From positions 58,589,562-58,653,561 of the forward strand of contig CM056736.1 in assembly GCA_029844215.1 (NCBI GenBank): a stretch of DNA of 64,000 bases, written 5' to 3'. This DNA comes from Przewalskia tangutica. Its lineage: Eukaryota; Streptophyta; Magnoliopsida; Solanales; Solanaceae. Made by a program: the position numbers and the translations under genes. The notes beneath the pieces were generated by a model. The model had not been told where the DNA came from. It worked only from the letters and a program-made list of their open reading frames with translations, and searched no databases. Shown here one piece after another: positions 35,793 through 46,497 of this stretch (position 1 is its first letter; every line of letters starts with the position of its first letter).

Positions 35793-38700
35793 TGTCACGC
35801 CCCGAACCCCGGGCCCGTGACTGGTGCCCTACCTGGGCACCCTTCTACCTTAACAACTAAGTAAACTGCGGAAATTAAATAACACCTCTTTTTTTTTAAA
35901 ACCAACGTACGTGCAAGGGCAAAGCCGACAAGGCTGCCATAATATACATAAACAAAAGACACTACACTGTACATGAGTCCAATCCCACATATGAATACAG
36001 ACCTCTAAGAGTTATACTGAACTATGATGGGACAAGGCCCCGCTGCACTGTGAATCGCATAAAAGCACATCTTGAAGGATCTATACCAAAAGATAAATTC
36101 TGAGCGAGGGAGCTATCCAAAACTCGAGCGGGTCCTACACTGCCGATCACCAAATCACAGACCTAAACTCGCATGAAACGCAGCTCGGCGAGGTCAAGAC
36201 GAAGAATGTACCAAGTATGTGAAACTGAAAATACTGTAATTACATCATAAGTTTAAAACAAAGCCGGAGACATGTATGATAATCAAATTACAGTACACTG
36301 TGCCTTACTAACAATGAGAGTAAATAGTAGTATACTTACAATATAAAATAGGAAGCTCACGATCAAAGGGGACCACCCGCGCGATGTCATTAAGCAATCC
36401 TACTCCTGGGACTATTTCACCCGCATAGGTCGCGTGGGCCCGCATGAGGTATTCCTCGCATGGGACTATTTCACCCGCATAAGCCCTTACGGACTCGCAT
36501 GAGGTATTCCTCGCATAGGCTGTATCCGCTCGCATGGGACTATTTCACCCGCATAAGCCCTTGCGGACTCGCATGAGGTATTCCTCGCATCGTGGGTAGC
36601 AAATCCACGGAATATGCAAATGCCACAAACCCGGGGAATGACCCCGTAATGAATGATATACCACTAGCACAAAACCGGCTATTATCAGCACACATAGGCA
36701 ATTCTCAATTAAACAAGCCAAAGTACTTATCAAGGCACACATAGAATAATTCTCAATTAAACAAGCCAAAGTACTTATCAAGGCACACATAGAATAATTC
36801 TCAATTAAACAAGCCAAAGTACTACGTACGTACATTCTTTTCAAAAGACTCCTTTCTATGTAAAACCCCAAGATACTAACACCCGTAGTATCAAGGTGTG
36901 TCTATTTTTCAAAGTAAGTTACTACACTTTTAGAAACTCGTTTCAAAGCTTGAAACCAAGTAACTTCAAATTTTCACAATCTAGGCAACTTATGCCCATT
37001 AATCAAAATAGACAACTTTCTAAACCTTCCATAAAGCCGTTATAACCAACTTCCCATAAAGCCGTTATAACCCTTTATGGTTTTTAGACAATTTCATTCT
37101 TTTTATAACCAGGAGACTTATACTTAAAACCAAGTATCACAAACTTTCAAATCAAGTTCCTTAACTTTCAACATACTTCGAGTCTCTTAATATATAGAAA
37201 ACAAGTTTCTTCTACTTTTAAACCTCAAGTAACTCACACCTTTAAAACAAGTTACTTCTCTTAAATCATGTCATTTCTCCTCTTTTAAAACAATTAAGTA
37301 AATCACTCCTTTGAGTCCCCTAAAGTCATTATAATGACCTTTAGGTTTTGGAACTAAGGCACTAGCCAAAAGGTTTGGAAACCACTTCCTTTTCAAGACT
37401 CTATGTACTTTAAGTAAAATACTTCCACTCTTAAGAATCCAAACTTCACTAAGGAAATGGATTATACAACTTACAATTTAAACATCAAAGTACAATCAAG
37501 GAAGTACATAGAACAAATTCTATTTTAGGCAATCCAAATACAACCAAGGAATGGATCATTTAAGGAGTAGGACATACTTTCTTTATCTTAAGGAATCATG
37601 CTAGAAGAGGAGAGAGTTCACATACCTTTTCGGTTAAATCCACAAGCTAAGTCGAATACGCCGTACGTAGAATTGTCAACCTATAATGGTCACAACATGA
37701 CTATCAATTTCTAGTCTCTAACGTAGAATAATACTAAGTAAACGGTCTCTTATTCTACGGAAAATCGGGCAGCACCTCCTTTGTTTCTACTTACTTTGCC
37801 ACCTTTTTCAAGGCCGAATACAATAACCAACACGTCACATTTAAGGCTCAAAACAACAACCAATCAAAGGGGATTACACGCCTTACAATACGTGTAAAAT
37901 TCCGCCCCACAATTAATACGAAGTAGTTCCATATTCAAGCCATTCTCGGCCAACAACATAACCAACAATTCAAAGTCTTTTCCAATCCTTTTCCAATTCC
38001 AAGTTCTAAGGGATAACATGTTATATAGTCATAAACAACTTCAACAACTACAATTTCCTTCTTTATACAACATGCGACGGCTTAAACTAATAATCGACTT
38101 GAATTGTAATCTTAAGGCTAAACATGCTAGTTTTCGGATTAGGGTTCCAATAGCCAATAAACTTATCAAACCTTATACTAAATACCTCATGCTTGCTAAT
38201 ATCCATAACTACAACAATAAGTAAACCTTAATTGCTAAAACGACAAAATTTATACCTTTACAAGCCCTTAAAATTTCCAAGGTTCAAAGTCGCGCCTTAG
38301 CAATTCTTAGTTCCTTTCCTTATGTTCCAATCCGCTTCAAGCACTCCTTAGAAGCCTATGAAGAACCCATCTTCAAGTTCCAACTTCAAAGTTGAAGAAC
38401 TCCTTAAGTTTCCGCCTTGCGACTAATACGAAAACGTCATTTTTCCGAAATCTTTCTATTGAGATATCCTTACAATACCCTTAGGGACCTTGGGTTTAAG
38501 TCTTGTGAATAATGGAACAAAATTGCAAATTTTTGTGTGGAACATTAGGTGAACCCGAGAGCACTTAGCAAGAACAAGAAATGTTGTGATATTTTCTAAG
38601 TGTTGGAAGACCTTGTCTTGCACTAGCTTAGTATATATAACACAATGGATGGCTTAGATTGCAACACATGAGTGGCTAGGATGAGTTTCACTAGGATCAA

Positions 38701-39123
38701 GCCCAAGTGGCAAGTTGACTTTGGTCAATAATATCAAGCTTTGAAGACTTATCTTCTACCATGGTCAATGACCATTTTACCCTTACAATAAACGTCCAAG
38801 ACCATATGTGGAGGGTGCCACGTGTCGCCCTCTCATTCGTCCATAAAATTCCGTAACCCTCGTGGGCCCCACAAAACGTAAAATTCCTCGGGTGGGCCCC
38901 ACATGACCAAATCCGTAAAAATAAATTTTCATAATGTTAATAAGTTCCATACTCTTCAAATAATGCATTTTGAGAATCCAATTCTCAACAACGAATATTT
39001 TTCCTTTCCGACGTCCGGAAGATTTTCCGTCGGAAAAACAATTCTTCCTTTCGTACCAATTTCCAAGTCTTGATTCCTTACGTACAGTCTCTTATACATG
39101 TCCTGGACTTACGGGGTGTAACA
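35793..39123 (-). repeat. 5' LTR of element E
   Basis: This 3331-bp LTR carries minisatellites at 36405-36600 and 36690-36830. The stretch 36830-37900 is nearly identical to 27275-28350. Its end at 39123 abuts the CTTTC duplication. The uninterrupted sequence at 37910 gives the empty-site reference for insertion F. Confidence 0.92.
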
Positions 39124-39128
39124 CTTTC

Positions 39129-39980
39129 GGTGATTAGATTGACTATAAAGGAGGATTAAGACCAATAACCTATTAATACTACACAAGTATCGGGGTACTT
39201 TCGTCCACGATTTAACCTATGTTTATTCAACTATAGCATATTCACAATCTCCCCTTTCGGCTTTCGATTAGAAATCATATGGATTATGATAATTAGTGAT
39301 CAATTAATTACCAAGCAATCAAGACAAATATTGAATAAATCTCAACAACAACAAGAAGAACCTAAACATGCATTAATTCATAAAGATAAGTTTCAAGTGA
39401 ATTGACATGGAAAGCCCTAGATTAAGTTAGTTCCTAGCCATAGACATGACAAGAACTAAATTAATATCCAACATAAACTGTAAAGAAATAAAACAAGAAA
39501 CAAGAAATTACTAAGAATAGGTCTCCAATCTTGATCTCCAAAAGTTGTGTGACTTGGCAAGAAGATGAACCCTTAAACCTGACCTAAAGGATTATTTTTA
39601 TAGCCTCCAAAACGTGATGCAGGTTTTCCTTCAGGCCTTGGCCCATTGTCATTCGAATTTGCCAATTTTTCCGCCTGCTCAGAATCAGCCAAGGCGCGCG
39701 AACTCATCGCAGCTCTACGAATATTGGGCGCTGTGGCGCTCGACCACTGGCCGGCTGAGGCGCTGCCGCCTTGTGCTTGCTCGCCAACCTTCTCCCTTTT
39801 TGAGCTCTGGAACCTCTGTTTCTGCCATCTTTTTGCTCATTTTCCGCCAATGAGCCACTTTAAACCAATATGACTCAAAAGAAAGAAAATTTATCCTAAG
39901 ACGACACGTATTTGTACAAAAATGGACAAAAGACTAACTAAAAATGACTCAAAAGGTGTATATAAAATACACCGATCACA
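39129..39980 (-). repeat. 5' LTR of element D, second part
   Basis: It continues D's LTR after element E and its duplication, and ends with the terminus ATACACCGATCACA at 39980. On the minus strand it thus starts TGTGATCGGTGTAT, a usual Athila/Tat LTR start. A GC-rich patch is at 39690-39770. Confidence 0.8.
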
Positions 39981-40639
39981 CAGCCACAGAAATGAACCGA
40001 AACAATGAGGTTCCGATGAAGGTTATTTAAGTGGATTGTTTGGGGTTGTCGTTTCAGATGGTGGTGTACGTGTGGTTTCGGTTGTCAACCTTTGGGATGG
40101 GTATTTGTGAGGTGTTGTGGGAGGTAAGGGTGGTAAGTATATAGTGGATTGGGTGATGATTGAACACAAGTTGAAAGATGCAAGCTTGAGTGAAATATGG
40201 TTGATTTGGTTAAGTATCGTATCAGTCGATATAGTTTAAATGAAGTGTGGTCGATGAGCCCAAGGATAGAGACACAAGTTTTTTACTGCCCGAGTCGACA
40301 ACAAGGATAAGATGATCAATTCCACAAAGTCAAGACCAAGGTTTTCTATGTGCAATTCCCGTAAACTAGCCAAGTGAGGGTAATCGAAAGCCCTTTTAGT
40401 AACCCGACACTTAGGCTAGATTGGTCCACACATTTCCAACTTTCGCTTACCACTAAGGGGGTTCCTCGAGCTTGGATATTGATTAGGTCACACAATCCTA
40501 ACAAAGACTTACACTAAAGGGAAACCTCAGTTTGGGTTCAACTAAGTCACACAGTCTTAGCTAAACTTGAACTAAGGGGTTTGGTCATCATATCATTTTC
40601 CTGGCAAAGTATCTATCACGTCTGATATAGGCTGTAATA
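39981..40639. other. unassigned flank of element D
   Basis: I see no gene, RNA or clear repeat. The five bases after D are CAGCC; the partner duplication is outside the window. A loose direct repeat of TAGGTCACACAATCCTAAC and AAGTCACACAGTCTTAGCT is at 40485-40565. Confidence 0.4.
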
Positions 40640-42180
40640 CTTATGACCCTGATTATTTAACTATAACATTTCATTAGATAGATTATAAATGGTATATCCA
40701 AAAACGTATTTTAGCATATAGATATATTTATGATAGGCACACTGAAAATTTTATTGCAGAAAATATTCAGCAAGTTTGTGAATATTATGGTATAACTGAC
40801 AAAATAATGATTGTTACGTTAGATAATATTTCTTCTAATAATTATGTTGTAAGACTTTTAAAAAATCTATTAACTCCATCTTTTCATATAAAATGTATGT
40901 GTCATATTTATAACTTAGTTGTAAAGGATAGTCTATCACTTTTTGAAGACATTCTTAATAAAGTACAATTTTCTATAAACTTTATTTTTAGAAGTAATAG
41001 AATACAAAGAAAAAAAGAATATAAAAAACTTGTCACGATTGTGGACTACCTTATAGAAAAATTTCTGAAGAATTAGTCACTATGTGGAATTCTCTATATG
41101 AACAATACTTGTTGCTTATGATTATAGAATACCTATAACTTTATTTTTATTCCCATAATCAAAATCCAACTGATATGCTTGTAGATAACGATTGGGAAAT
41201 AATTCAAAACTTATTATATTTTTAGAGAAATATTTTCAAGCAACTAAAGAATTTTCTTGTATATATTATCCTACTATTTCAACTATGTTATTTTATATAG
41301 CTCTAATATTTTTGTTACTGAATATATGGAAAAACCATCTTATAAAGCACCTATTAAAAAATATTTATCAAATTTTAATATTTTTTTCTATTTTCACTAT
41401 TTATATTATTGGTGTTGTATTAAATCAGACTATTAAAATAGACGGTTGTAAAATACTTATTGAAACTATTTATGATTGTATAGCAGTACTTCAACCTCCG
41501 ACTCCAAAAAATCCAAATGAACGACTAACTTACGAACCAACTCAAGAAAAAGTTTTGTCTAGCATACAAACTGAATGCAAAATAGCATATACGCATTACC
41601 AACAAAAAAGTGATAGCAACCAACTGACTTCTATAAAATCTTTTTCTTCTTCTTCTTCAGTACAACCTTATAAAAGACATGTTATTTTTGCGGCTGGTAT
41701 TGAAAGCCTTAGAAATAGAATGTTTAGTGGTACCACTACTAATCAAGTTAAGAGTTTGATATTTTTGTTATGTAGGGTGTTGTACCGTACCAAACAGTTC
41801 TCAATGAAGAAGGATGTGAAGACTTGCTTAAATACTGGAGGAAAAATGAGATGAAATTTCCAACACTAGCAAATATGGCCCGAGATGTGTTGAACATTCA
41901 AGCGTCATCAACAACGTCTGAAAGCACTTTTTCTGGCGAAAGATTTCAAATAGGAGAGCATAGATACTCCTTGGCAGGAGACAGCTTGGAGATTATAGTT
42001 TTATTTAGAGATTAGATACGAGCAGAGCGTAGAAGGTCAACCAGAGATCAACGAAGAAAACGATTTAAACTACAACGAAATCTTGTCCGACGGAACTAGA
42101 AGCGACGTCGACCAATTTGACCAACAAATTCCAATTCCAACCGAAGAACCACAAGACATTGTTTTTTTTTTTTATATTGT
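40640..42180 (+). pseudogene. hAT-family transposase remnant
   Basis: hAT transposases cut and paste DNA transposons. From 40665 a frame reads IDYKWYIQKRILAYRYIYD, with a stop before it, and then TDKIMIVTLDNISSNN and HIKCMCHIYNLVVKDSLSLF, the catalytic-core blocks of plant RICESLEEPER/DAYSLEEPER-like transposases. After frameshifts, 41840-42015 holds FPTLANMARDVLNIQASSTT and SESTFSGERFQIGEHRYSL, the hAT C-terminal dimerisation domain. The conserved W of the domain end is a stop (LFRD then TAG). An acidic tail continues in another frame. The N-terminal zinc finger and terminal inverted repeats were not found. Confidence 0.85.
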
Positions 42181-42799
42181 GAAGAAACTAAAAATGTGTT
42201 TTTTTAAAATGTAATTTTTTTGATTGCAATTTTACTATGTTATTTGCAACTTTCAACACCACAAAGTTGTAATTTTGAAATTGTATTACAAAAAAATCAT
42301 ATTTCTATTAAATAATATAAGAGACATAAAAACTGAATTGAGATATTTTTATTACACTATCTTGTTCAATTATTGAAGTGTTTATACATATATATTTTTT
42401 AAAATTAAGTGCCAAAAAAAACAGACCTCGATCCGACGGGATCCGCCACTGGCCACTACTAGTTTCCCTTCATGTGTGGCCTTCGGGCGGACAAGGGACC
42501 CTATAACTAGTTTTCCCTATATTACTATTAATTGGTTAGCTCCTTTCCGGGCTTGTTGACAATCTCTTGATTTGATTTATTTGATACACTACCATCGAAC
42601 ATAATGAATGGAAGTTGAATGATTTTATCATTGTTGATTTCTCAGAGATTACATGACTACTCTATTACTGGACTTGAATTGCTTCCTTGTTACCATTTAC
42701 TAATTACTATTAATATTGTTATTATTATCAGTATTATTTTATTATGTTAACTCTTTACCCATATATGAGTACTCAAGCATACAATTATTATTTTTTGTG
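42181..42799. other. unassigned AT-rich stretch
   Basis: No gene or clear repeat is seen. It may include the 3' end of the hAT element, but I could not identify a terminal inverted repeat or an 8-base duplication. Confidence 0.35.
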
Positions 42800-43270
42800 G
42801 TGTATTAGTTAACGAGGAGGAGTAGGTTCCAGTAAATCGAGATGCTTAGGAGGGATTTGCTATCTACCAGCTTGTGGTGAGCCCACATTCTTGGTCGTGG
42901 GGTCCCATTGACTCCCTTTATTGTTTGATTAATTCTGAGTTGTGTCTCGAATTATTTTATTCTTTAATAGAAGCTCCACAGATATATATTGTGTCGTGGG
43001 TACTATGTAAAGTCATTACTTCACTTTTGGGGCATTTTTCCATGCTTGCTGGACATATCAAGTTATCACTATTTTACTATTTCTTATTTCACATCTTTTG
43101 TTAAATACGTGTAAGGTGCTTTTGGTGCGATTTCTTACGATCGGATGCCTGTTGCGTCAATATTGTTTTTGGGCTTGACAAGCTTGATATCAGAGCTATA
43201 TGTTTAGAAGTGTCATGGAATTTTCGGTAGAATTGTGTTTAGTGTAATCTCCCTCCTACAACCTAATTTT
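42800..43270 (+). repeat. probable Ty3 LTR tail with primer-site relic
   Basis: TGATATCAGAGC at 43185-43196 differs by one base from the initiator tRNA-Met site TGGTATCAGAGC, and is followed by TATATGTTTAGAAGTGTC, a sequence like the leader of plant Ty3 elements. The preceding few hundred bases would be the end of a 5' LTR. No gag follows. Confidence 0.4.
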
Positions 43271-44400
43271 TTTATTTTTTATTTTTATGCCCACTCCTAT
43301 AAGGAAGAGAAGGGATTTGTGTAAATGAGATTTTTTTTGGAATTTTAAAATATGTGCTATTAATATTAATACAAAAAAGTCTCTTCTATCTCTCTTTCTT
43401 TGTTTAAAGATTCAAACTCTCTTATAATATAAAGGTCGTACTTACTGTCTCTATCGTTGTTTATGTGAATTTGTATTACTCTGTTCCTAAAAGAATGATC
43501 TCTCTTATATTTTAAAATAATATAATTCAATTTTAAACTATTCGTTTATTTACGATCATACAAATATCTGTAACTTATTTTAGTTTCAAATGTCTTTCTG
43601 TCTTTCTTAAACTTCATGTCTGGTCAAACTAGAGGCGTTCGGTTCTTTCAAACTCTGGTTTAGTTCTTCAATTTTTTATTCTTCATTAGTGTGTTCCGAA
43701 CATCAAATCGAATTAGTTCGGTCCGGTTTGATTTTTTCTACTTCGGTTCGGTTATTTTAACTCGTTTCTTCAGTATGTTTCATCTTGTACTTAATTGAGA
43801 TAGCAAACGTTGAGCTCTTGATACCCCGAAGGGCATTTCATTACCTGGACATTAATGTTGTGTCCATTCCGCAAAATGATGACAAGTAACCCAAAGAGAG
43901 AAATAATATGTAGACTCACAGCACATGAGAATAAATTAATATTGTATTTTTAGGTGTTGAAAATTTATTAACGTGGAATAAAGGTTATCCTATTATTTAT
44001 GACTCAAACAATTGGGGTCCCGCACGTCGGAAACGTCGTTTTCACACACGTGCACACGTTGTACCAAAGATCGTAAATTTCTTTAGTGAAAGAGATATTG
44101 TTACGTAAATAAAATGTTTGAGACATAGAATGATAGACAGTTGTTGGCCAAATGACGAGTGTTTCACGTTGGTAAATGAAGGAGAAGTGTGCGACGTGTA
44201 AGATGAAACGAGTCGAAAAAGACCACGGTGCCAACCTGTCAGAGTCGTGGCACTTCAAAGGTAGAATGGTCGACGGGAAGCTGAAATTTTTGACTCTTGG
44301 GCTGGTTTTAGGGCATTGAATCTCCGTTACTTGGCACATGAATTCAGTCATTATTTGGCTGATTGTAACCTCTCAATAATTGTCATTACATGGTTATTGA
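43271..44400. other. unassigned region
   Basis: No supported gene. It is AT-rich, with a patch of TTCGGTTCGGTT-like simple sequence at 43700-43760. A minus-strand frame of 115 codons at 44004-44351 shows no family features. The latter part may belong to the copia LTR that follows. Confidence 0.35.
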
Positions 44401-44794
44401 AAGTCATTAGTTGGTTAGTTTAGAAGTCATCTTCCTTACACTATAAATTTAGGACTTGACTCAATTGGAGAACACACCACAATCTGATTTTCATATCTTC
44501 TTCTTCTATAAGCAATCTCTCACACACTCAAAGGTTCTTCTTTAGTAAACACTTGAGTTTTCTTTGCTCATTTGTTAGTTGTTGTTTCATCTTGAGAGAC
44601 AAGTTGTCCATTACCGTAAAAGGATTTATACTGGGCAATATTGTCTTAAAGACAGAGTCAATATCACTCGACTCAGCAAACCTTGTTTTGTTCTTATTTC
44701 CAGTTTGTAATCTTTGTAATAGTTACTTACTTCCCATTACTTTACCGTTGTTGTACTCACAATCTTAAGACAATTGTTGTAAGTGATAAGAAAG
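44401..44794 (+). repeat. probable Ty1/copia 5' LTR end and leader
   Basis: Upstream of the copia gag start is a TATA-like CTATAAATTT at 44441-44450 and a leader ending in CACAATCTTAAGACAATTG. Because gag follows at 44795, this is probably the LTR promoter region and untranslated leader. The LTR borders and primer site could not be fixed. Confidence 0.45.
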
Positions 44795-45222
44795 ATGACT
44801 GGAGGAGGACAATTCCCTGCTAAAACTTCTGCTGCTACCCAAGGCAACCCATCTGCCGCTCCCACTGCTACTCAAGGCACACTCAACGCCTTTACCATTG
44901 CTCAAAGAAACGCTACAGTTCCTCCACCCGCTGGATTCCACCATGAACGCCCAGAAAAGTTCATGGGATCTAACTTCAAGAGATGACAAAAGAAGATGAT
45001 GTTCTATTTGACTGTTATGAGAATGACTCATTTCCTAACAGAAGATCCTCCACAAGCTGGAGATGAAATGGACCCTCAGCCAAGTGAATCGGTTGGAGGG
45101 GGCCAAGGTATCCATGTTGTTAACAACATGAAGATGGTTCTTGATGCATGGAGTCATAGTGATTTCATATGTAAGAATTATATTCTGAACTGTGTGTCTG
45201 ACCCCCTCTACATGGTGTATTG
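44795..45222 (+). pseudogene. Ty1/copia gag N-terminal fragment
   Basis: From ATG 44795 the frame has NAFTIAQRNATVPPPAGFH, then RPEKFMGSNFKR followed by TGA (44984) at the place of the conserved W, then KKMMFYLTVMRMTHFLTED, and DAWSHSDFICKNYILN with CVSDPLYMVYW. This is the start of the copia gag domain found in plant copia polyproteins. The frame runs straight into pararetroviral DNA near 45223, so the rest of the polyprotein is missing from the window. Confidence 0.85.
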
Positions 45223-45244
45223 GTTTAAACCAAGTAGTTTATAA

Positions 45245-45550
45245 ATGAAGATGCGTCCAGAGTTTTACTACATAAGAAAATATAATTCTTATGCAATGAA
45301 ATTCCTAATAGAAAGTTATTTCTGCAATAAAAGGTTAGGGAAAAACCTTAGAGAATTAGAGTATTATAAAATTGCTAAACCAATTGATGGTTTGGATGAT
45401 TTTCATCAAGTCATAATTAGACAAGTAATCATCATAAAGATGGTTGCACTCTACGAAGAAAACGACGAACTAAAAAGGCGGGTCGATGTCCTTGACAATT
45501 GGCAACGCATCAATAAGAAACTAGTGGGACTCTATACAGTCCAGTATTGA
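45245..45550 (+). CDS. pararetrovirus ORF1 (copy 1), unknown function
   Basis: A 101-codon frame starting MKMRPEFYYIRKYNS, with a predicted helical charged middle (EENDELKRRVDVLDNW) that looks like a short coiled coil. It is homologous to 51130-51435 in copy 2, with about the same length. Small first ORFs with a coiled-coil segment are common in this family, some linked to virion association. The stop codon overlaps the next ATG (TGATG at 45548), an arrangement used for reinitiation. Confidence 0.75.
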   Translation: MKMRPEFYYIRKYNSYAMKFLIESYFCNKRLGKNLRELEYYKIAKPIDGLDDFHQVIIRQVIIIKMVALYEENDELKRRVDVLDNWQRINKKLVGLYTVQY

Positions 45551-46425
45551 TGAAAACTTCTTTATCTCCAGAGGATAATTTAGTTAACAGAATTAATACT
45601 TTGTTAGCTCGAGAAGCTAACCACGGTAATGATATTACAAAGAATAGATACTCCGTATCTTCTTCCAAATCCCGGGAGAATGAAGAGTATATTAAACAAA
45701 AAACTTTATCTCAAGAGGATAAAGTAATCAGAAGAATTGATACTTTGTTAGCTCCAGAAGCTAAGTCAATTGGTGGTAGGAATACTACTATGCTTCCACA
45801 AAAGCACAGTAGACTTGGCACCATTAAGGAAAAAACCATTTTTAAAATCGATTGGAAAACCCTTAACAAACTATGGGTAGATCCAGAAAATGCCATTAAA
45901 AGAAAATGGTACAACAGCACTTTCCCACTCGAGGAAAGAAGAGAATTTAGAAATAGTTGGATCAGTGATATGAACAGAATTAATGATAATATTGAATTCT
46001 TCAAGTGGTTCGAAATCACGGATAAACTCCATAATGGTAGCCAGTCCCTAAGCACCATTTCTAACAAATGGTTCGCAGGAGAAAATGCTATTAAAACAGT
46101 AACTCCGCCATTAAAAAAGGAGGAGGTCTCCATAAATGATTCAGTCAAACCAAAAGGGAAGACTCTATCCGATTGTTTCTTTAACATCTCACAAGTATTG
46201 ATGAAACAACGCAAAACAGCAGATGTTAACAACAATATTTTAAACAAGGTTAATAATAAAATCAGAGAACTAAGTAAAAGTTCCATTTCGAAAGATAAGG
46301 TATTAACCAATCCAAAGTTAAGAAACTTGGAAAAAAAGAGAATCAAGAAAAGGGTCAGAAAGCCCAAAAGAATGATTAATGGTAAAACAGTTACAAAACT
46401 TAGTAAAGAACGGTCCAAAGAATGA
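45550..46425 (+). pseudogene. linker part of movement/coat ORF, with deletions (copy 1)
   Basis: The 291-codon frame holds the conserved block FKIDWKTLNKLWVDPENAI, then FFKWFEITDKLHN, also found in copy 2 at 59130-59330. The movement domain that precedes it in copy 2 is absent: ORF1 is joined directly to the segment that normally follows. The N-terminal part carries a duplicated module (RINTLLAREA and RIDTLLAPEA, about 50 residues apart). The coat protein domain that should follow is also gone. The C-terminus is very basic (KKRIKKRVRKPKR). Confidence 0.75.
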
Positions 46426-46497
46426 CTAAGTTTCTTGTAAAACTATTCTGATAATAATAGTTCATCAAATTATGGTCGAATAGTTCCACCTCCAAAT

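Larger units (their letters stand above)
26234..39123 (-). mobile_element. element E: complete gag-only Ty3-type element with nested LTR F
   Basis: It is flanked by CTTTC at 26229-26233 and 39124-39128. Without insertion F it is 8.6 kb, made of LTRs of 3327 and 3331 bp and an interior of only 1950 bp with primer site, gag, non-coding block and polypurine tract. No pol is present. The plan is the same as element B, although the LTR sequences differ in their middle parts. It lies in the LTR of D. Confidence 0.92.
23960..39980 (-). mobile_element. element D: Athila/Tat-type Ty3 element (5' portion)
   Basis: The minus-strand order is 5' LTR (39980 to 25859, split by element E), tRNA-Asp primer site, gag C-terminus, protease and the start of reverse transcriptase, which is cut by element C at 23959. 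The protease text DLGAGINLMP and the tRNA-Asp primer site are typical of the non-chromovirus Athila/Tat group. The remainder is to the left of the window. D is the oldest layer of the stack that can be seen. Confidence 0.85.

Noticed and set aside
44004..44351. 115-codon minus-strand ORF before copia gag
   Set aside because: No family features and no conserved motif; it probably overlaps the copia LTR.
45711..46418. 235-codon minus-strand ORF
   Set aside because: A mirror of the AT-rich pararetrovirus linker ORF. It reads as leucine- and serine-rich low-complexity sequence with no domain.
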